64,000 nucleotides of DNA from Yamadazyma tenuis (lineage: Eukaryota > Ascomycota > Pichiomycetes > Serinales > Debaryomycetaceae), in the NCBI RefSeq assembly GCF_029203305.1, contig NC_089463.1, forward strand, positions 823,001 through 887,000, in the 5' to 3' direction. Below are positions 9,206 to 18,437 of the stretch, in pieces. Numbering within the stretch: the first letter of the stretch is position 1; each line of letters opens with the position of its first letter. Below the pieces are notes generated by a model, which was given only the letters and a program-made list of their open reading frames with translations, did no database searches and was not told where the DNA came from. The translations under genes were made by a program, and so were the position numbers.

Positions 9206-12200
9206 TTAGTTACCGACTTCGGTTTGGTAGCATGCATAATGGACGATTTGGTCATTTCTCACTGTGAAAACACTGTATCCCAATCGTTTTTTGCAGATGG
9301 GGCATAATTTCTTACTGCTTTCAATTGTGTAGCTTTTATTCAGTCTCATGAGCAATTCATGTTGGAGCTTTATATTTCCCACTTTGTATAATTGACTGGC
9401 TAACCGACTATCCACCAATGTTTTCTTGCTCATTCTGTACTGATTGCTCAAAAACCTGTCAAGCTTCCTGACTGGGAAAGATGGTGGAAGACTGGTAAGA
9501 ACTCTCAAAGTGTCCATTTTAGACCCTTGAGACTTCAAAAGCTTAGATATTGAGTCCGTGTTTTCCGTATAGTTCATCAATAAGTCTTCAAGTAATTTGT
9601 GAAGTAGCTTAGTTCCAAGGTCTTTGTTGTTCTCCGTGTAAATGTCTGAACAATATTTGATGGCTGAATCAAGATCATCTAGCTGACCGTACAACACATC
9701 AATAGCTTTATCATGTTCACCCAATCTTTTGTATATGAATATGGTAAACCGTAATAATTTCACTTCGTTGGTGGGAATATGTTTGAGTACCGTCCATGGC
9801 TCATATAGAGACGTTGTCTGAAGAAACTTGTAAAGTTTCTGGTATGGTTCACTGGTTTCGAATCCAGCATCATTTCTATCCATCTCCTTGAGGATGTTCA
9901 AGTACATTAAACAAAGTTTTGTATGAAACTTGGGCATTATATGTTGCTTGTTTGGTTGATCATTGAAGTCACTTTCAAATATTATCCATTCGAGATATTC
10001 AACAGCCAACTCTTCGCTGCAAATTACCTCAACGAAATACTCAAGAACTTTGAAATTATCATAGCTTTCACACTCGTAAGTCTCGTTCATGAATATTAAC
10101 TTCCCATTTAACATGGGGTCCTGGTCAGGATCAGTGAGTAACCATTTGGAATGCTCAAACACAAGACCAAGCTCGATATTTCCAAGCTTTTGCAAATATT
10201 GAATGGTGAGGTGTGATATTCCACCAGACTCTAGAGCTTCATTATCATTATCTTCGTGGGCAAGCTTGTAAAGCATTTCCAAGGCTTCCTTATGTAGCTT
10301 TCTTCCGAAATAAAAGTCCAATAGCTCTTTGAGAAAGTTATTGTCACTATCGTGATTGGAAAGTAAACACTGGTTAACGATACTGGCATCACAACAGTTA
10401 TTGGGGAGCCTTAGTAATGGTCCTAGGAGCATTGGTTTGCAATAGAAGTAGCAAAGGAATAAACAAGTATCAATCTCTATAGCAATTTGGTTCAAAGATG
10501 ATGTCATTAGTTCTGGAGTAATGAAATCATACAAATCCACAGGAGTGATATTGATACCTTTCCAGAAGAATCCTTCATCATTTAGAAAAGCCAAATGAAT
10601 ACGACGTTGGTCTGTTAAATATATGATTAAGTTGTTGATGGCTTTTCCAAACTTTCTTAGGTTTTGGGACTTAGTCTGTCCAAATATAGTACTGGGCATT
10701 CTGCTCGTTAAAGTGGCTTTTGACAGCCTGTCATTCTCCACTTCGGTGGCTGAATCAGCTGTTGTCAATGCATTCAACTTACTTTGCTGGAGCTCGTCGA
10801 GAGTAATTTTCTTGACGACGTTTCGAGTATTTTTAAGAGCTTCATTGGCGATGGTGGCATTGGACCGATCATAAAACTCCCGCTTTAAGAAATCGGGGAA
10901 GAGATCTAACACATCCTTATATGATACCAACCAGTCGCTGCAAATCTCTATCAAGGACTCATGGTACTTTCCATATCGTTCGAATAAGATAAATGCTCTT
11001 TGCTTATTTAAGTCTCTTAGCATCAACTGCTTCTTCTTCTCCTTTCCCACACGAGAACCACCAAAGAATTCATCTTCTTCGTCAATTTTCTCGACGAACT
11101 TAAGGGCCCTTTGAAGACCAACTAAAGCCAAGTCAGTCTTGGGGTCTTTTTTTGAGTTTCTTCTATCGTCGCCGAAACCAAATCTGAGATATTGGTCTAT
11201 CTGTTGCTGGAAATTCAAAATGTTGAATTGTATCAAATCAGTGTTGGCTCCAAGGAAAATGAATGCGTCATTCACGAATACAGGAATGCTGTTGGAGTTT
11301 ATTTGGTGATGGATTTTTTGTACCAACTCTCCCAGCTCCAAGTCTATTATTTCCACTTTTTTATTATATACCACCAACAAATAAGAGGGGTAGATGAAGG
11401 ATAGAAACACAGGAGATGCTGACAATTTGACATTACTTTCTTTGACAGATATGGCCGAATCCTTAGACGACAAAATGATGATCTGATTATCTTTGATAAG
11501 GCAATATTCATCTTCATTGGCCTTTAAAATCCGTATAGATGGACCACTGCTACTGAGACCAAAGTAGCTGAATGTACTGTGGTTGAAATAATAGTACATT
11601 TCGTTATTGTCGCTGTTCTCAGGAAATAGGCCAGTGATTCTAAAGTCATCATTAACATCCACCAATAGAAAATCATTAGAAAGTCCAATAATTAAATGCA
11701 ACCCTAGTTGGAGATTCATGCAACTTATAGCCTTGACTCTTTCCTTCAACGACTGTTCACTAATCTTGTTGAACCGGAATAAGTTTCGTGTTTTGTACAC
11801 CATCTCAAATATAATGAGTTTCTTCTTAACTCCCACAGTCATGTGTTTCTTACCGTTAACTTCATACACCAACAACTCATGATATGCCTTTGTTTCATCC
11901 ATCACTTGAATAAGATTCAAGTGGTTCCCTATTTTCTCAAAAATCCGGATAATGTCGTTATTGGTTATCGCAAAGATGATCCTATTCGTAGAAGAATTGT
12001 TGGACACAATTTCGATTCGACTTACGGGTGTGCTATCGCCATTGACATTCGGAAATGTCATGTCATGGTGGAAGTTGGAACTTTTCGTGTCCATGAAATA
12101 CGTTCGTATGTCGGTAAGGGATTTGAACGAAGTTATCAGAGGAGCTTTCCGTTGGTCAGACTCCGTGATAATGTCCACATCGTAGATACTGAAGTCACCC

Positions 12201-12307
12201 GAGGCAAACCCCACATAGAGCTTCTCCTTGTCATAATATACCGCCGTGATTTTGACCGGGCTCGACGAATTGAGCCTGCTGGCGGGTCTTATCACGTCAA
12301 TATTCAT
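9206..12307 (-). CDS. VAM6: HOPS complex subunit Vps39/Vam6
   Basis: Vps39/Vam6 is the Ypt7-binding end of the HOPS tethering complex that drives vacuole and late-endosome fusion. The 1033-residue frame matches the usual length of about 1050. The N-terminal third is a citron-homology-like beta-propeller (MNIDVIRPASRLNSSSPVKI onward). The middle and C-terminal parts are alpha-solenoid with clathrin-repeat character. The C-terminus carries the Vps39-type zinc finger (CPICKKRLGYSVFTV, then HYACYQ). Start is the ATG at 12307, with no competing upstream Met. It lies 91 bp downstream of the UTP21 stop on the same strand. Confidence 0.9.
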   Translation of the reverse strand: MNIDVIRPASRLNSSSPVKITAVYYDKEKLYVGFASGDFSIYDVDIITESDQRKAPLITSFKSLTDIRTYFMDTKSSNFHHDMTFPNVNGDSTPVSRIEIVSNNSSTNRIIFAITNNDIIRIFEKIGNHLNLIQVMDETKAYHELLVYEVNGKKHMTVGVKKKLIIFEMVYKTRNLFRFNKISEQSLKERVKAISCMNLQLGLHLIIGLSNDFLLVDVNDDFRITGLFPENSDNNEMYYYFNHSTFSYFGLSSSGPSIRILKANEDEYCLIKDNQIIILSSKDSAISVKESNVKLSASPVFLSFIYPSYLLVVYNKKVEIIDLELGELVQKIHHQINSNSIPVFVNDAFIFLGANTDLIQFNILNFQQQIDQYLRFGFGDDRRNSKKDPKTDLALVGLQRALKFVEKIDEEDEFFGGSRVGKEKKKQLMLRDLNKQRAFILFERYGKYHESLIEICSDWLVSYKDVLDLFPDFLKREFYDRSNATIANEALKNTRNVVKKITLDELQQSKLNALTTADSATEVENDRLSKATLTSRMPSTIFGQTKSQNLRKFGKAINNLIIYLTDQRRIHLAFLNDEGFFWKGINITPVDLYDFITPELMTSSLNQIAIEIDTCLFLCYFYCKPMLLGPLLRLPNNCCDASIVNQCLLSNHDSDNNFLKELLDFYFGRKLHKEALEMLYKLAHEDNDNEALESGGISHLTIQYLQKLGNIELGLVFEHSKWLLTDPDQDPMLNGKLIFMNETYECESYDNFKVLEYFVEVICSEELAVEYLEWIIFESDFNDQPNKQHIMPKFHTKLCLMYLNILKEMDRNDAGFETSEPYQKLYKFLQTTSLYEPWTVLKHIPTNEVKLLRFTIFIYKRLGEHDKAIDVLYGQLDDLDSAIKYCSDIYTENNKDLGTKLLHKLLEDLLMNYTENTDSISKLLKSQGSKMDTLRVLTSLPPSFPVRKLDRFLSNQYRMSKKTLVDSRLASQLYKVGNIKLQHELLMRLNKSYTIESSKKLCPICKKRLGYSVFTVRNDQIVHYACYQTEVGN

Positions 12308-12398
12308 CTATAACTGACGAGATTTGGATGAGAATGAGTTTTCGCGGAGTACATGAAAGATATAATTATATGCTATTAGAGACTACTAAAAAGAGTTT

Positions 12399-15275
12399 TC
12401 ACATGGTGGTAAGAACATCAATGACACCAGAGCAATACTTGGCCAACTCGTCAAGTGCAAGTTTTTTGGTTTGGTTGACAGACGTGAAATTCTCAAGTGC
12501 TTCTATCAACTCTGTATCATTATAGCCGTACACCACATCACCATGATTCTTCAAAAACATTGCAAACAATGCCTGATATATCTCGTAGTTCATGTTGGTT
12601 TCCACTCCTTGGGTTAAGGCATCGATAAAGCTTTGCATTTCAGTCAACGGAGGAAATGAGTTAAGAGACCTGATTTCCATGTCGGTAGCGGCTGGTACTA
12701 AATCAACCACGTACTTCAAAAACTGGCTATAGTCTTTTGTTTGAGATCCCTCTCTCAACAATCTGGTGAATTCGGACTCGAAGTTCTGAGAAGAACCATC
12801 AGCCTTGTACTTCAACAACCTGCTGTTGGCATCTTCGAGTTCCATACCATCGGCATCTACAGCCTCGGGATTTCTGAACTTATTGATTTTCCGTTGTCCG
12901 TTTTCATCTTCAACTGCTGTGTCTCCAACAATGTCTCCTGAGAGAGATAAGAAGAACGGAGCATTTTTAGGTTTTTTGGGGGCTTCTTTGGGTTTACTTC
13001 TTTGCTTAATGACATCCAAGTGCATCAACGTATTATATTTGGATCTGGGTCCCAAAGACAACGTTACCAAGGAGCCATCAAGCTGCTCTGTTTCGGTGTC
13101 TCTGATGGAATTTTCGTCTAGACTATCGTTCTGTTCGTCATCAAGAGCACCTTCTATTAACGTTGACCCTCCATCTCCGGAACTATTAGGTAAAAGAATA
13201 TTAGCAAACTCTTCTTCTTCCACATGTCTGGTGGAAATGGGTCTAAATTGTGCTCTATTTGTCCACAAGAAGATCCCATTACCAGTGACATGAGTAGTAG
13301 CAAGTAAATCACCAATTGGAGAAAACTTCACCCCAGTGGCCACGGTAGGTAAAAACACACCATCAATACAACCACCAGAAGGTAAGTCCCATGTTCTCAA
13401 TGTTCCATCCAATGCCACAGACACAATCCATCTTCCATCGGGAGAAAAGTCCATTCCAGTAATTCTATTAGTATGACCATAGAGGATTCTGACCACTCTC
13501 TGAGTAGCAACATCAACTACCACTATCGACAAGTCATCCAATACACAAGCCACCAAGTCGGATCCCTTATGATAAACCATCTTCGTGATTGGAGATTCCA
13601 AATCCAATTTGCCCAAGAACGTCAGCTTTCCAAAGTTGTAGAATCCCACAATACCATCTAATCCACCACTCACCATCTTTTGGTTCATTCCATCCATACA
13701 GATTCCAGTTACGGCTTTCTTATGCAACATGTACTTCTTACGAAGGGCTCCTGATTGTAAGTTATAACTTCCAATACCACCATTCACTGACCCTACTAAG
13801 GCAAAGTTTCCACAATGGGACATGCACACAGAAGAAATAAAACTTCCATCAACAGTGTTCAAATGGAACCGGCCGACTCTTTTGGTTTGAGAGTCCCATG
13901 TTCTGGCAAATGGTTCTTCCTTGTGAGCGGTGACTATATTCTCCCAATCTCCTTCACGGGCTTGATTAGAAGCAATAGCAAGGATTTCTGGAAACTTTTC
14001 TCTCATTGACTTCACCTGTCCGGCTTGTCTTTTGTTGTCCTGAGACTTCTGTTCTCTTTGAGACATCTCTTGAGCTTGGGCATCCTTCCTTAAAGAGAAA
14101 GACCAAAATGACCGGTCACTGGAGGCACTGAGAATGAAATGAGATTTGTTCTCTTGTGGGAACTCGATATTAACCGGGGGAGCTGAATGACCTCCACGGG
14201 AACGGAGATGACGAGGTGGTGAAATAACCGAGGAATTTGTAGTCGAAATAGTTGGATCAAACACAAACTCTTTTAAGCTGTTATCTCCTCCGTTACTTAC
14301 AACAATCGATTGACCGTTCAAGAACTTGACATTGGCAATTCCACCATAGCTTTCTTTATGTGCGTTCTTCAAGATATGGATTCTGGACTTCTTCTCCAAT
14401 TCGTAGAAGAATAAATCTCCATTACTCAAACCAGCGACCAAATGGGGTGAACCGTCAGTTCTGAATGATAAAGATACCACCTTGGTTCCACTGGCCTCAT
14501 CAGCAGCAGTGATTCTGGAACTAATCACTTTTCCCTTTTTGATGTTGTACAAATATACTCCACCTTTGACTGTGCCTATGGCAATAACATCCAATACTGG
14601 AGCGTATTCGATAGTTGATATGTTATCATCGTCGATTTGGTCTTCGGGTGACTGGAATAACATTTTACCAGTGTTGACATTCAACACAAAAATATGCTGG
14701 GTGGTGGCCACCACCACTTTGTTTAGGTATGTTGGAGGGTGTACAATCCCAACAATTTCTCCATGAATGCTGTTGTTTATGGAGTATAAAGAGCTGTGAA
14801 GTTCACTTGGATATTTCTTTCCTGATTTCTTGAACGTGAATATTTCACCGGCCCTAGATGTAGCCACTAAAAACTCACCAAAAGTAAGGATGTTATGGAT
14901 CACTGATTGGGTTGGACATTCCAACGTTTCTTCTAACCTTCCTCTTCTATAGATTCCGATTTTGCTGCCATGACCGCAGAATACATAATGGTAATGAGCT
15001 GCCAAAGCCGTGATCTTGGAAGGAGTTTGGGATTGTGACACAAACAACAAATGTAACGTAGCCACATCGTAGATCTGGAAGGAGTGACCCACAGAAGTCA
15101 CCACATAAAACGTTGAACCTAAAGTTCCTAACGCAAATGGAACATCATTAGATACATTTCCCAAAACTCTGAAGGGACTAAACACCTTGGATTTTCTTAC
15201 ATTGGTTTTCCCATTCCCACTTACTGGCACCGTATCTTGTTCAACCTTTCTTCTTTTTTCCACTGGTTCTACCAT
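12399..15275 (-). CDS. UTP21: U3 snoRNP / SSU processome protein Utp21
   Basis: Utp21 is a tandem WD40-repeat component of the UTP-B subcomplex of the small-subunit processome, acting in early 18S rRNA processing in the nucleolus. The start is the ATG at 15275 (MVEPVEKRRKVEQD); the sixteen residues upstream in frame read like leader sequence. The product is 958 residues, close to the family's usual 940. Two WD40 propellers occupy about residues 25-690 (for example GHTNRITGMDFSPDGRWIVS and LRTWDLPSGGCIDGVF), and the Utp21-specific C-terminal domain lies at about 730-958. It is divergent from DUS3. A PAC-like decamer 68 bp upstream, also found at RLP7, fits ribosome-biogenesis co-regulation. 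Confidence 0.94.
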   Translation of the reverse strand: MVEPVEKRRKVEQDTVPVSGNGKTNVRKSKVFSPFRVLGNVSNDVPFALGTLGSTFYVVTSVGHSFQIYDVATLHLLFVSQSQTPSKITALAAHYHYVFCGHGSKIGIYRRGRLEETLECPTQSVIHNILTFGEFLVATSRAGEIFTFKKSGKKYPSELHSSLYSINNSIHGEIVGIVHPPTYLNKVVVATTQHIFVLNVNTGKMLFQSPEDQIDDDNISTIEYAPVLDVIAIGTVKGGVYLYNIKKGKVISSRITAADEASGTKVVSLSFRTDGSPHLVAGLSNGDLFFYELEKKSRIHILKNAHKESYGGIANVKFLNGQSIVVSNGGDNSLKEFVFDPTISTTNSSVISPPRHLRSRGGHSAPPVNIEFPQENKSHFILSASSDRSFWSFSLRKDAQAQEMSQREQKSQDNKRQAGQVKSMREKFPEILAIASNQAREGDWENIVTAHKEEPFARTWDSQTKRVGRFHLNTVDGSFISSVCMSHCGNFALVGSVNGGIGSYNLQSGALRKKYMLHKKAVTGICMDGMNQKMVSGGLDGIVGFYNFGKLTFLGKLDLESPITKMVYHKGSDLVACVLDDLSIVVVDVATQRVVRILYGHTNRITGMDFSPDGRWIVSVALDGTLRTWDLPSGGCIDGVFLPTVATGVKFSPIGDLLATTHVTGNGIFLWTNRAQFRPISTRHVEEEEFANILLPNSSGDGGSTLIEGALDDEQNDSLDENSIRDTETEQLDGSLVTLSLGPRSKYNTLMHLDVIKQRSKPKEAPKKPKNAPFFLSLSGDIVGDTAVEDENGQRKINKFRNPEAVDADGMELEDANSRLLKYKADGSSQNFESEFTRLLREGSQTKDYSQFLKYVVDLVPAATDMEIRSLNSFPPLTEMQSFIDALTQGVETNMNYEIYQALFAMFLKNHGDVVYGYNDTELIEALENFTSVNQTKKLALDELAKYCSGVIDVLTTM

Positions 15276-15342
15276 ATTGATATATAAGAAGATGAGATCT
15301 ATATTCCAATTTTTTTCTCGCACAATTTGTACAAGCAGAGAT

Positions 15343-15352
15343 GCGAGATGAG
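15343..15352. promoter_or_regulatory. PAC-like element shared with RLP7
   Basis: GCGAGATGAG lies 68 bp upstream of UTP21 and 218 bp upstream of DUS3. It resembles the yeast PAC box (GCGATGAG) with two extra bases. The exact reverse complement recurs upstream of RLP7 at 62651-62660, so two ribosome-biogenesis promoters share an identical decamer. Confidence 0.6.
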
Positions 15353-15543
15353 CTGCAAATAAGAGGTATTACAAGTTGATAAAGCCTTTTTCTACAAGTC
15401 ATATTTCTTTGCACTCTGAATATAAATGGCTAGAGGTAGCACTATTCAGCCAACTAAGGTACATATATTTGGCACTGGTCCGACTTCTACCCGCCTTCTC
15501 TCTACCTCTTCGATTTTCCACCTCTTCTCACCATCTTTGTAAA

Positions 15544-15555
15544 ATGCGACAGTGA
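15544..15555 (+). promoter_or_regulatory. Three-codon upstream ORF before DUS3
   Basis: ATG CGA CAG TGA ends 14 nt before the DUS3 start codon at 15570. If the DUS3 transcript starts upstream of 15544, ribosomes would meet this minimal uORF first. Transcript start is not visible from sequence. Confidence 0.35.
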
Positions 15556-15569
15556 AAAAATCACCTTTC

Positions 15570-17411
15570 ATGACTGTGAATACTAAAAGACCTAACGATT
15601 CTGAAGTCGATTCTGAGGCTAAAAAAGTTCATATTGATCTCAGGGACAAAGGCTGGGCTGCTATAAAGGCAGAGTTTGTCATAAAGAACGAAGAAGCTGC
15701 TGACCTCTATATTAACGATGATGACGCTGAAGGTGGAGACAGAGATCAGGTTCAAGAAACCACCGGAAAGAAGAAGAAAAAGAGAGGCCAGAACAAGAAC
15801 CGTGACTTACGTCAGGAACACGGTGCTATAAGACTTTGTACATCACTAGTGGATCCTGATAACGCTAAGGAATGTCGATTTGGAGCTGAAAACTGCAGAA
15901 GCTCGCACAACATCGAAGAATTCCTTGCTAGTAAAGAGCCTGATGTAGAAGGAATATGTCCTGTTTTTGACGCCATTGGGTACTGTCCTGCTGGATTGAA
16001 GTGCCGGTGGCTCGGGTCCCATTATGATAAAGAAACCAACAAATTGCTCAAAGATTTGGCTAAGATTGAGGTAAATCAAGAACCACGAGAACTCAATAGG
16101 ATCACCAACGACGCCAAAATTGCTTTGCAAAAGAAGAAGTATGAGTTTAAAACTGCCACAAAGATGATTCTGTATCTTGATTCGCAAGTCAAGAACGAGG
16201 CCTATATGAAGAATTTGGAAGAAAAGAAAGACAACCAAGCAGAATTCGTGGAAGTTCCATTTAGAGTAGCAGAGAAGAAGCGCTTGAACTTTAAAAATGC
16301 AAAGATAGTATCTCCATTGACCACTGTTGGTAACTTACCATATCGTCGTTTGATGAAGACTTTAGGGGCAGATGTCACATACGGTGAAATGGCTCTCACG
16401 GTTCCATTATTGCAAGGTACAAACGCAGAATGGGCATTGCCAAAAGCTCACAAGTCAGAATACCCTGGCTTTGGAGTGCAGTTCGCTGCTGGTAAACATT
16501 GGTCGGCTGCCAAAGCCGCTGAAATCATCTATAGAGAAACTCCCAACGTCTCGGAACTTAACTTGAATTGTGGATGTCCCATTGACTTGTTGTATCGTCA
16601 GGGACAAGGGTCTGCATTGATGGAACAACCATCCAAGTTGATGAGAATCTTGAAAGGAATGAACTACTGCTCGGGAGACATTCCTGTAACTGTCAAGATT
16701 AGAACTGGAACTAAAGACAATAAGAACACTGCTAAAAGTTTAGTTGGCAGACTTTTGGAAGAAAACGAAGTGGCTGCAATCACTTTACATGGTCGTTCCA
16801 GGCAACAGCGGTACTCCCGTGAGGCCGATTGGGGGTACGTTGGCGAAGTTGCTCAAGTGGTCCAGGACTGGAACAACAGGAAAGAGGAAAACAAAGACAT
16901 GAGTGACACTCAAGCCACTCAATTTCTCGGAAATGGTGATGTTTACACGTTTGAGGATTGGTATGCTGCCACTAACACTCCTGGAATTGACTCTGTGATG
17001 GTTGCAAGAGGAGCATTGATTAAACCATGGATTTTTGAAGAAGTTGAAGCCCAGCAATACTTGGACAAATCGGCTTCCGAGAGATTGGATATTTTAAGAA
17101 CCTACGCCAACTTTGCAGTTGAACATTGGGGTACTGATGAATATGGAATAGGGTTAGCCAGAAGGTTCATGTGTGAGTTTTTGAGTTTCTACCATCGTTA
17201 TATCCCTGTTGGGATTTTGGAGAGATTACCACCCAAATTGAACGAAAGACCCCCCAAATGGAAGGGTAGAAACGACTTGGAAACATTACTTGGATCATCT
17301 GACTACCAAGATTGGATCAAGATTACGGAGATGTTTTTAGGTAAAGCAGGAGAAAACTTCCATTTCACTCCAAAGCACAAGAGTAGCTCCTACGAACAAT
17401 CCAGAGACTAA
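15570..17411 (+). CDS. DUS3: tRNA-dihydrouridine(47) synthase
   Basis: Dus3 reduces uridine 47 of the tRNA variable loop to dihydrouridine using FMN and NADPH. The ATG at 15570 (MTVNTKRPNDSE) is chosen; the six in-frame codons upstream begin with GTG. The 613-residue product has a lysine-rich N-terminus (KKKKKRGQNKN near residue 70), then two CCCH-type zinc-finger segments at about 87-155, with cysteines in LCTSLVDPDNAKECRFGAEN and ICPVFDAIGYCPAGLKCRWL. The TIM-barrel flavoprotein domain runs from about 245 to 540 and starts IVSPLTTVGNLPYRRL. The catalytic cysteine lies in LNLNCGCPIDLLYRQGQGSA and the FMN-phosphate region in TLHGRSRQQRYS. Length is close to the usual 650-670. It shares a 294-bp divergent promoter with UTP21. 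Confidence 0.94.
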   Translation: MTVNTKRPNDSEVDSEAKKVHIDLRDKGWAAIKAEFVIKNEEAADLYINDDDAEGGDRDQVQETTGKKKKKRGQNKNRDLRQEHGAIRLCTSLVDPDNAKECRFGAENCRSSHNIEEFLASKEPDVEGICPVFDAIGYCPAGLKCRWLGSHYDKETNKLLKDLAKIEVNQEPRELNRITNDAKIALQKKKYEFKTATKMILYLDSQVKNEAYMKNLEEKKDNQAEFVEVPFRVAEKKRLNFKNAKIVSPLTTVGNLPYRRLMKTLGADVTYGEMALTVPLLQGTNAEWALPKAHKSEYPGFGVQFAAGKHWSAAKAAEIIYRETPNVSELNLNCGCPIDLLYRQGQGSALMEQPSKLMRILKGMNYCSGDIPVTVKIRTGTKDNKNTAKSLVGRLLEENEVAAITLHGRSRQQRYSREADWGYVGEVAQVVQDWNNRKEENKDMSDTQATQFLGNGDVYTFEDWYAATNTPGIDSVMVARGALIKPWIFEEVEAQQYLDKSASERLDILRTYANFAVEHWGTDEYGIGLARRFMCEFLSFYHRYIPVGILERLPPKLNERPPKWKGRNDLETLLGSSDYQDWIKITEMFLGKAGENFHFTPKHKSSSYEQSRD

Positions 17412-17454
17412 AGGTAGCATTTTCATGTATCAGAATAAACTAAACAATTATAAA

Positions 17455-18075
17455 TCAGACTTTTCTAGCTCTCAACTTGGAGTCCAGGTCATCCGTAGCA
17501 GGTTTGGTTTTGATGTCCTCGTCTCCTTCGTAATCATTAGCCAAAGCTTTGGCCTTTTCTTTCAAGGATTCCAATTCCTTGTCCTTTGCAGCCAATTCTT
17601 CCTTCAACTTCACAATTGAGGGAGAATCTTTGGTTTCAGTTTCACCAAGCTCACTTTCACCAGTGAGAGCATCAACCTTGTCCTTTGTTACCAACAATTC
17701 CGTCACCAAGCTGTAAGTTCTCAACAAAATCAACGTTAAGAATAAAGTGAATCCACACAAGTACATGTTTCTTTGGGCATAGAATCTTCTAGCCTGAATT
17801 TCAGACCGGTCATTCACAATGGCACTTCCACGAATAGCCGAGCCTTGTAACTCGTTACTGACAGAGGCCACTCTGTTAACCGAATCGATAAAGAGTACCA
17901 ACACAAAGCCTAAAATACACTTCAAAGCAATTTGGAACTTTTCGTTTCTGAAGGGAGCAGAAACCGTGGTCAAAACGGTTCTTCTAATCTTTCTTGGGTA
18001 TGGGAGTGACAAGACCGTGAAGAATGCAACCTCAACCACCAATAATCCGAATACTAAATTGTAATATAATGCCAT
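17455..18075 (-). CDS. YET3: BAP31-family ER membrane protein
   Basis: Yeast BAP31 homologues (Yet1/Yet3) are ER proteins that associate with the translocon and influence secretory cargo. The 206-residue product starts MALYYNLVFGLLVVE, as expected for the family. Three transmembrane segments lie at about residues 2-22, 48-64 and 103-123, with the conserved CILGFVLVLFIDSVNRV and RRFYAQRNMYLCGFTLFL blocks. A charged coiled-coil tail follows, about residues 150-185, with KLKEELAAKDKELESLKEK. The last residues are LRARKV rather than a clear KKXX retrieval signal. Convergent with DUS3, with 43 bp between stop codons. Between Yet1, Yet2 and Yet3, Yet3 is the best guess. Confidence 0.88.
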   Translation of the reverse strand: MALYYNLVFGLLVVEVAFFTVLSLPYPRKIRRTVLTTVSAPFRNEKFQIALKCILGFVLVLFIDSVNRVASVSNELQGSAIRGSAIVNDRSEIQARRFYAQRNMYLCGFTLFLTLILLRTYSLVTELLVTKDKVDALTGESELGETETKDSPSIVKLKEELAAKDKELESLKEKAKALANDYEGDEDIKTKPATDDLDSKLRARKV

Positions 18076-18437
18076 TGAGTAATAGATAAGTTGTCAGAAA
18101 CTGAAACTGATTTGCGCAGATGATTCAGTTTGTCGCGACAATGAATTTTGGTTGCTAAAACACAGGGGCCTTACTTGCTATGGACAAGTTGCGAAGTGAA
18201 CAAAATGGAGTCAAATCAAGAAAGGGAACTAATTGATAAGTGTCAAATTAAGAAAGGGAACTAATTGATAAATCTATAAAATTACTAAAGTATATAACTT
18301 TGAAGTGAAACGTTTTGGGTAGTGTATTTGAATTTGCAGCCTCATATAGAACCGGCGTGAGTGAGATAAAAACTTTAAAAGAACGTCTCTATCAGATTAA
18401 ACTTCTTGGAACTAGCTCTTCCCAAAAGCAAACACCT
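18076..18437. other. Intergenic, YET3 promoter region with tandem repeat
   Basis: 362 bp between the YET3 start and the end of the ECM3-like gene. It holds the 32-bp tandem duplication listed separately at 18210-18271. No gene is seen. Confidence 0.45.
18210..18271. repeat. Two-copy tandem repeat, period 32 bp
   Basis: Positions 18210-18239 and 18242-18271 are 30-bp copies differing at one base (c/t at the eighth position). The shared core is aagaaagggaactaattgat. It lies about 135 bp upstream of the YET3 start codon and looks like a recent local duplication. Confidence 0.8.

Noticed and set aside
12328..12525. Plus-strand ORF over the 3' end of UTP21
   Set aside because: It lies antisense to the conserved UTP21 C-terminal domain and has no independent support.
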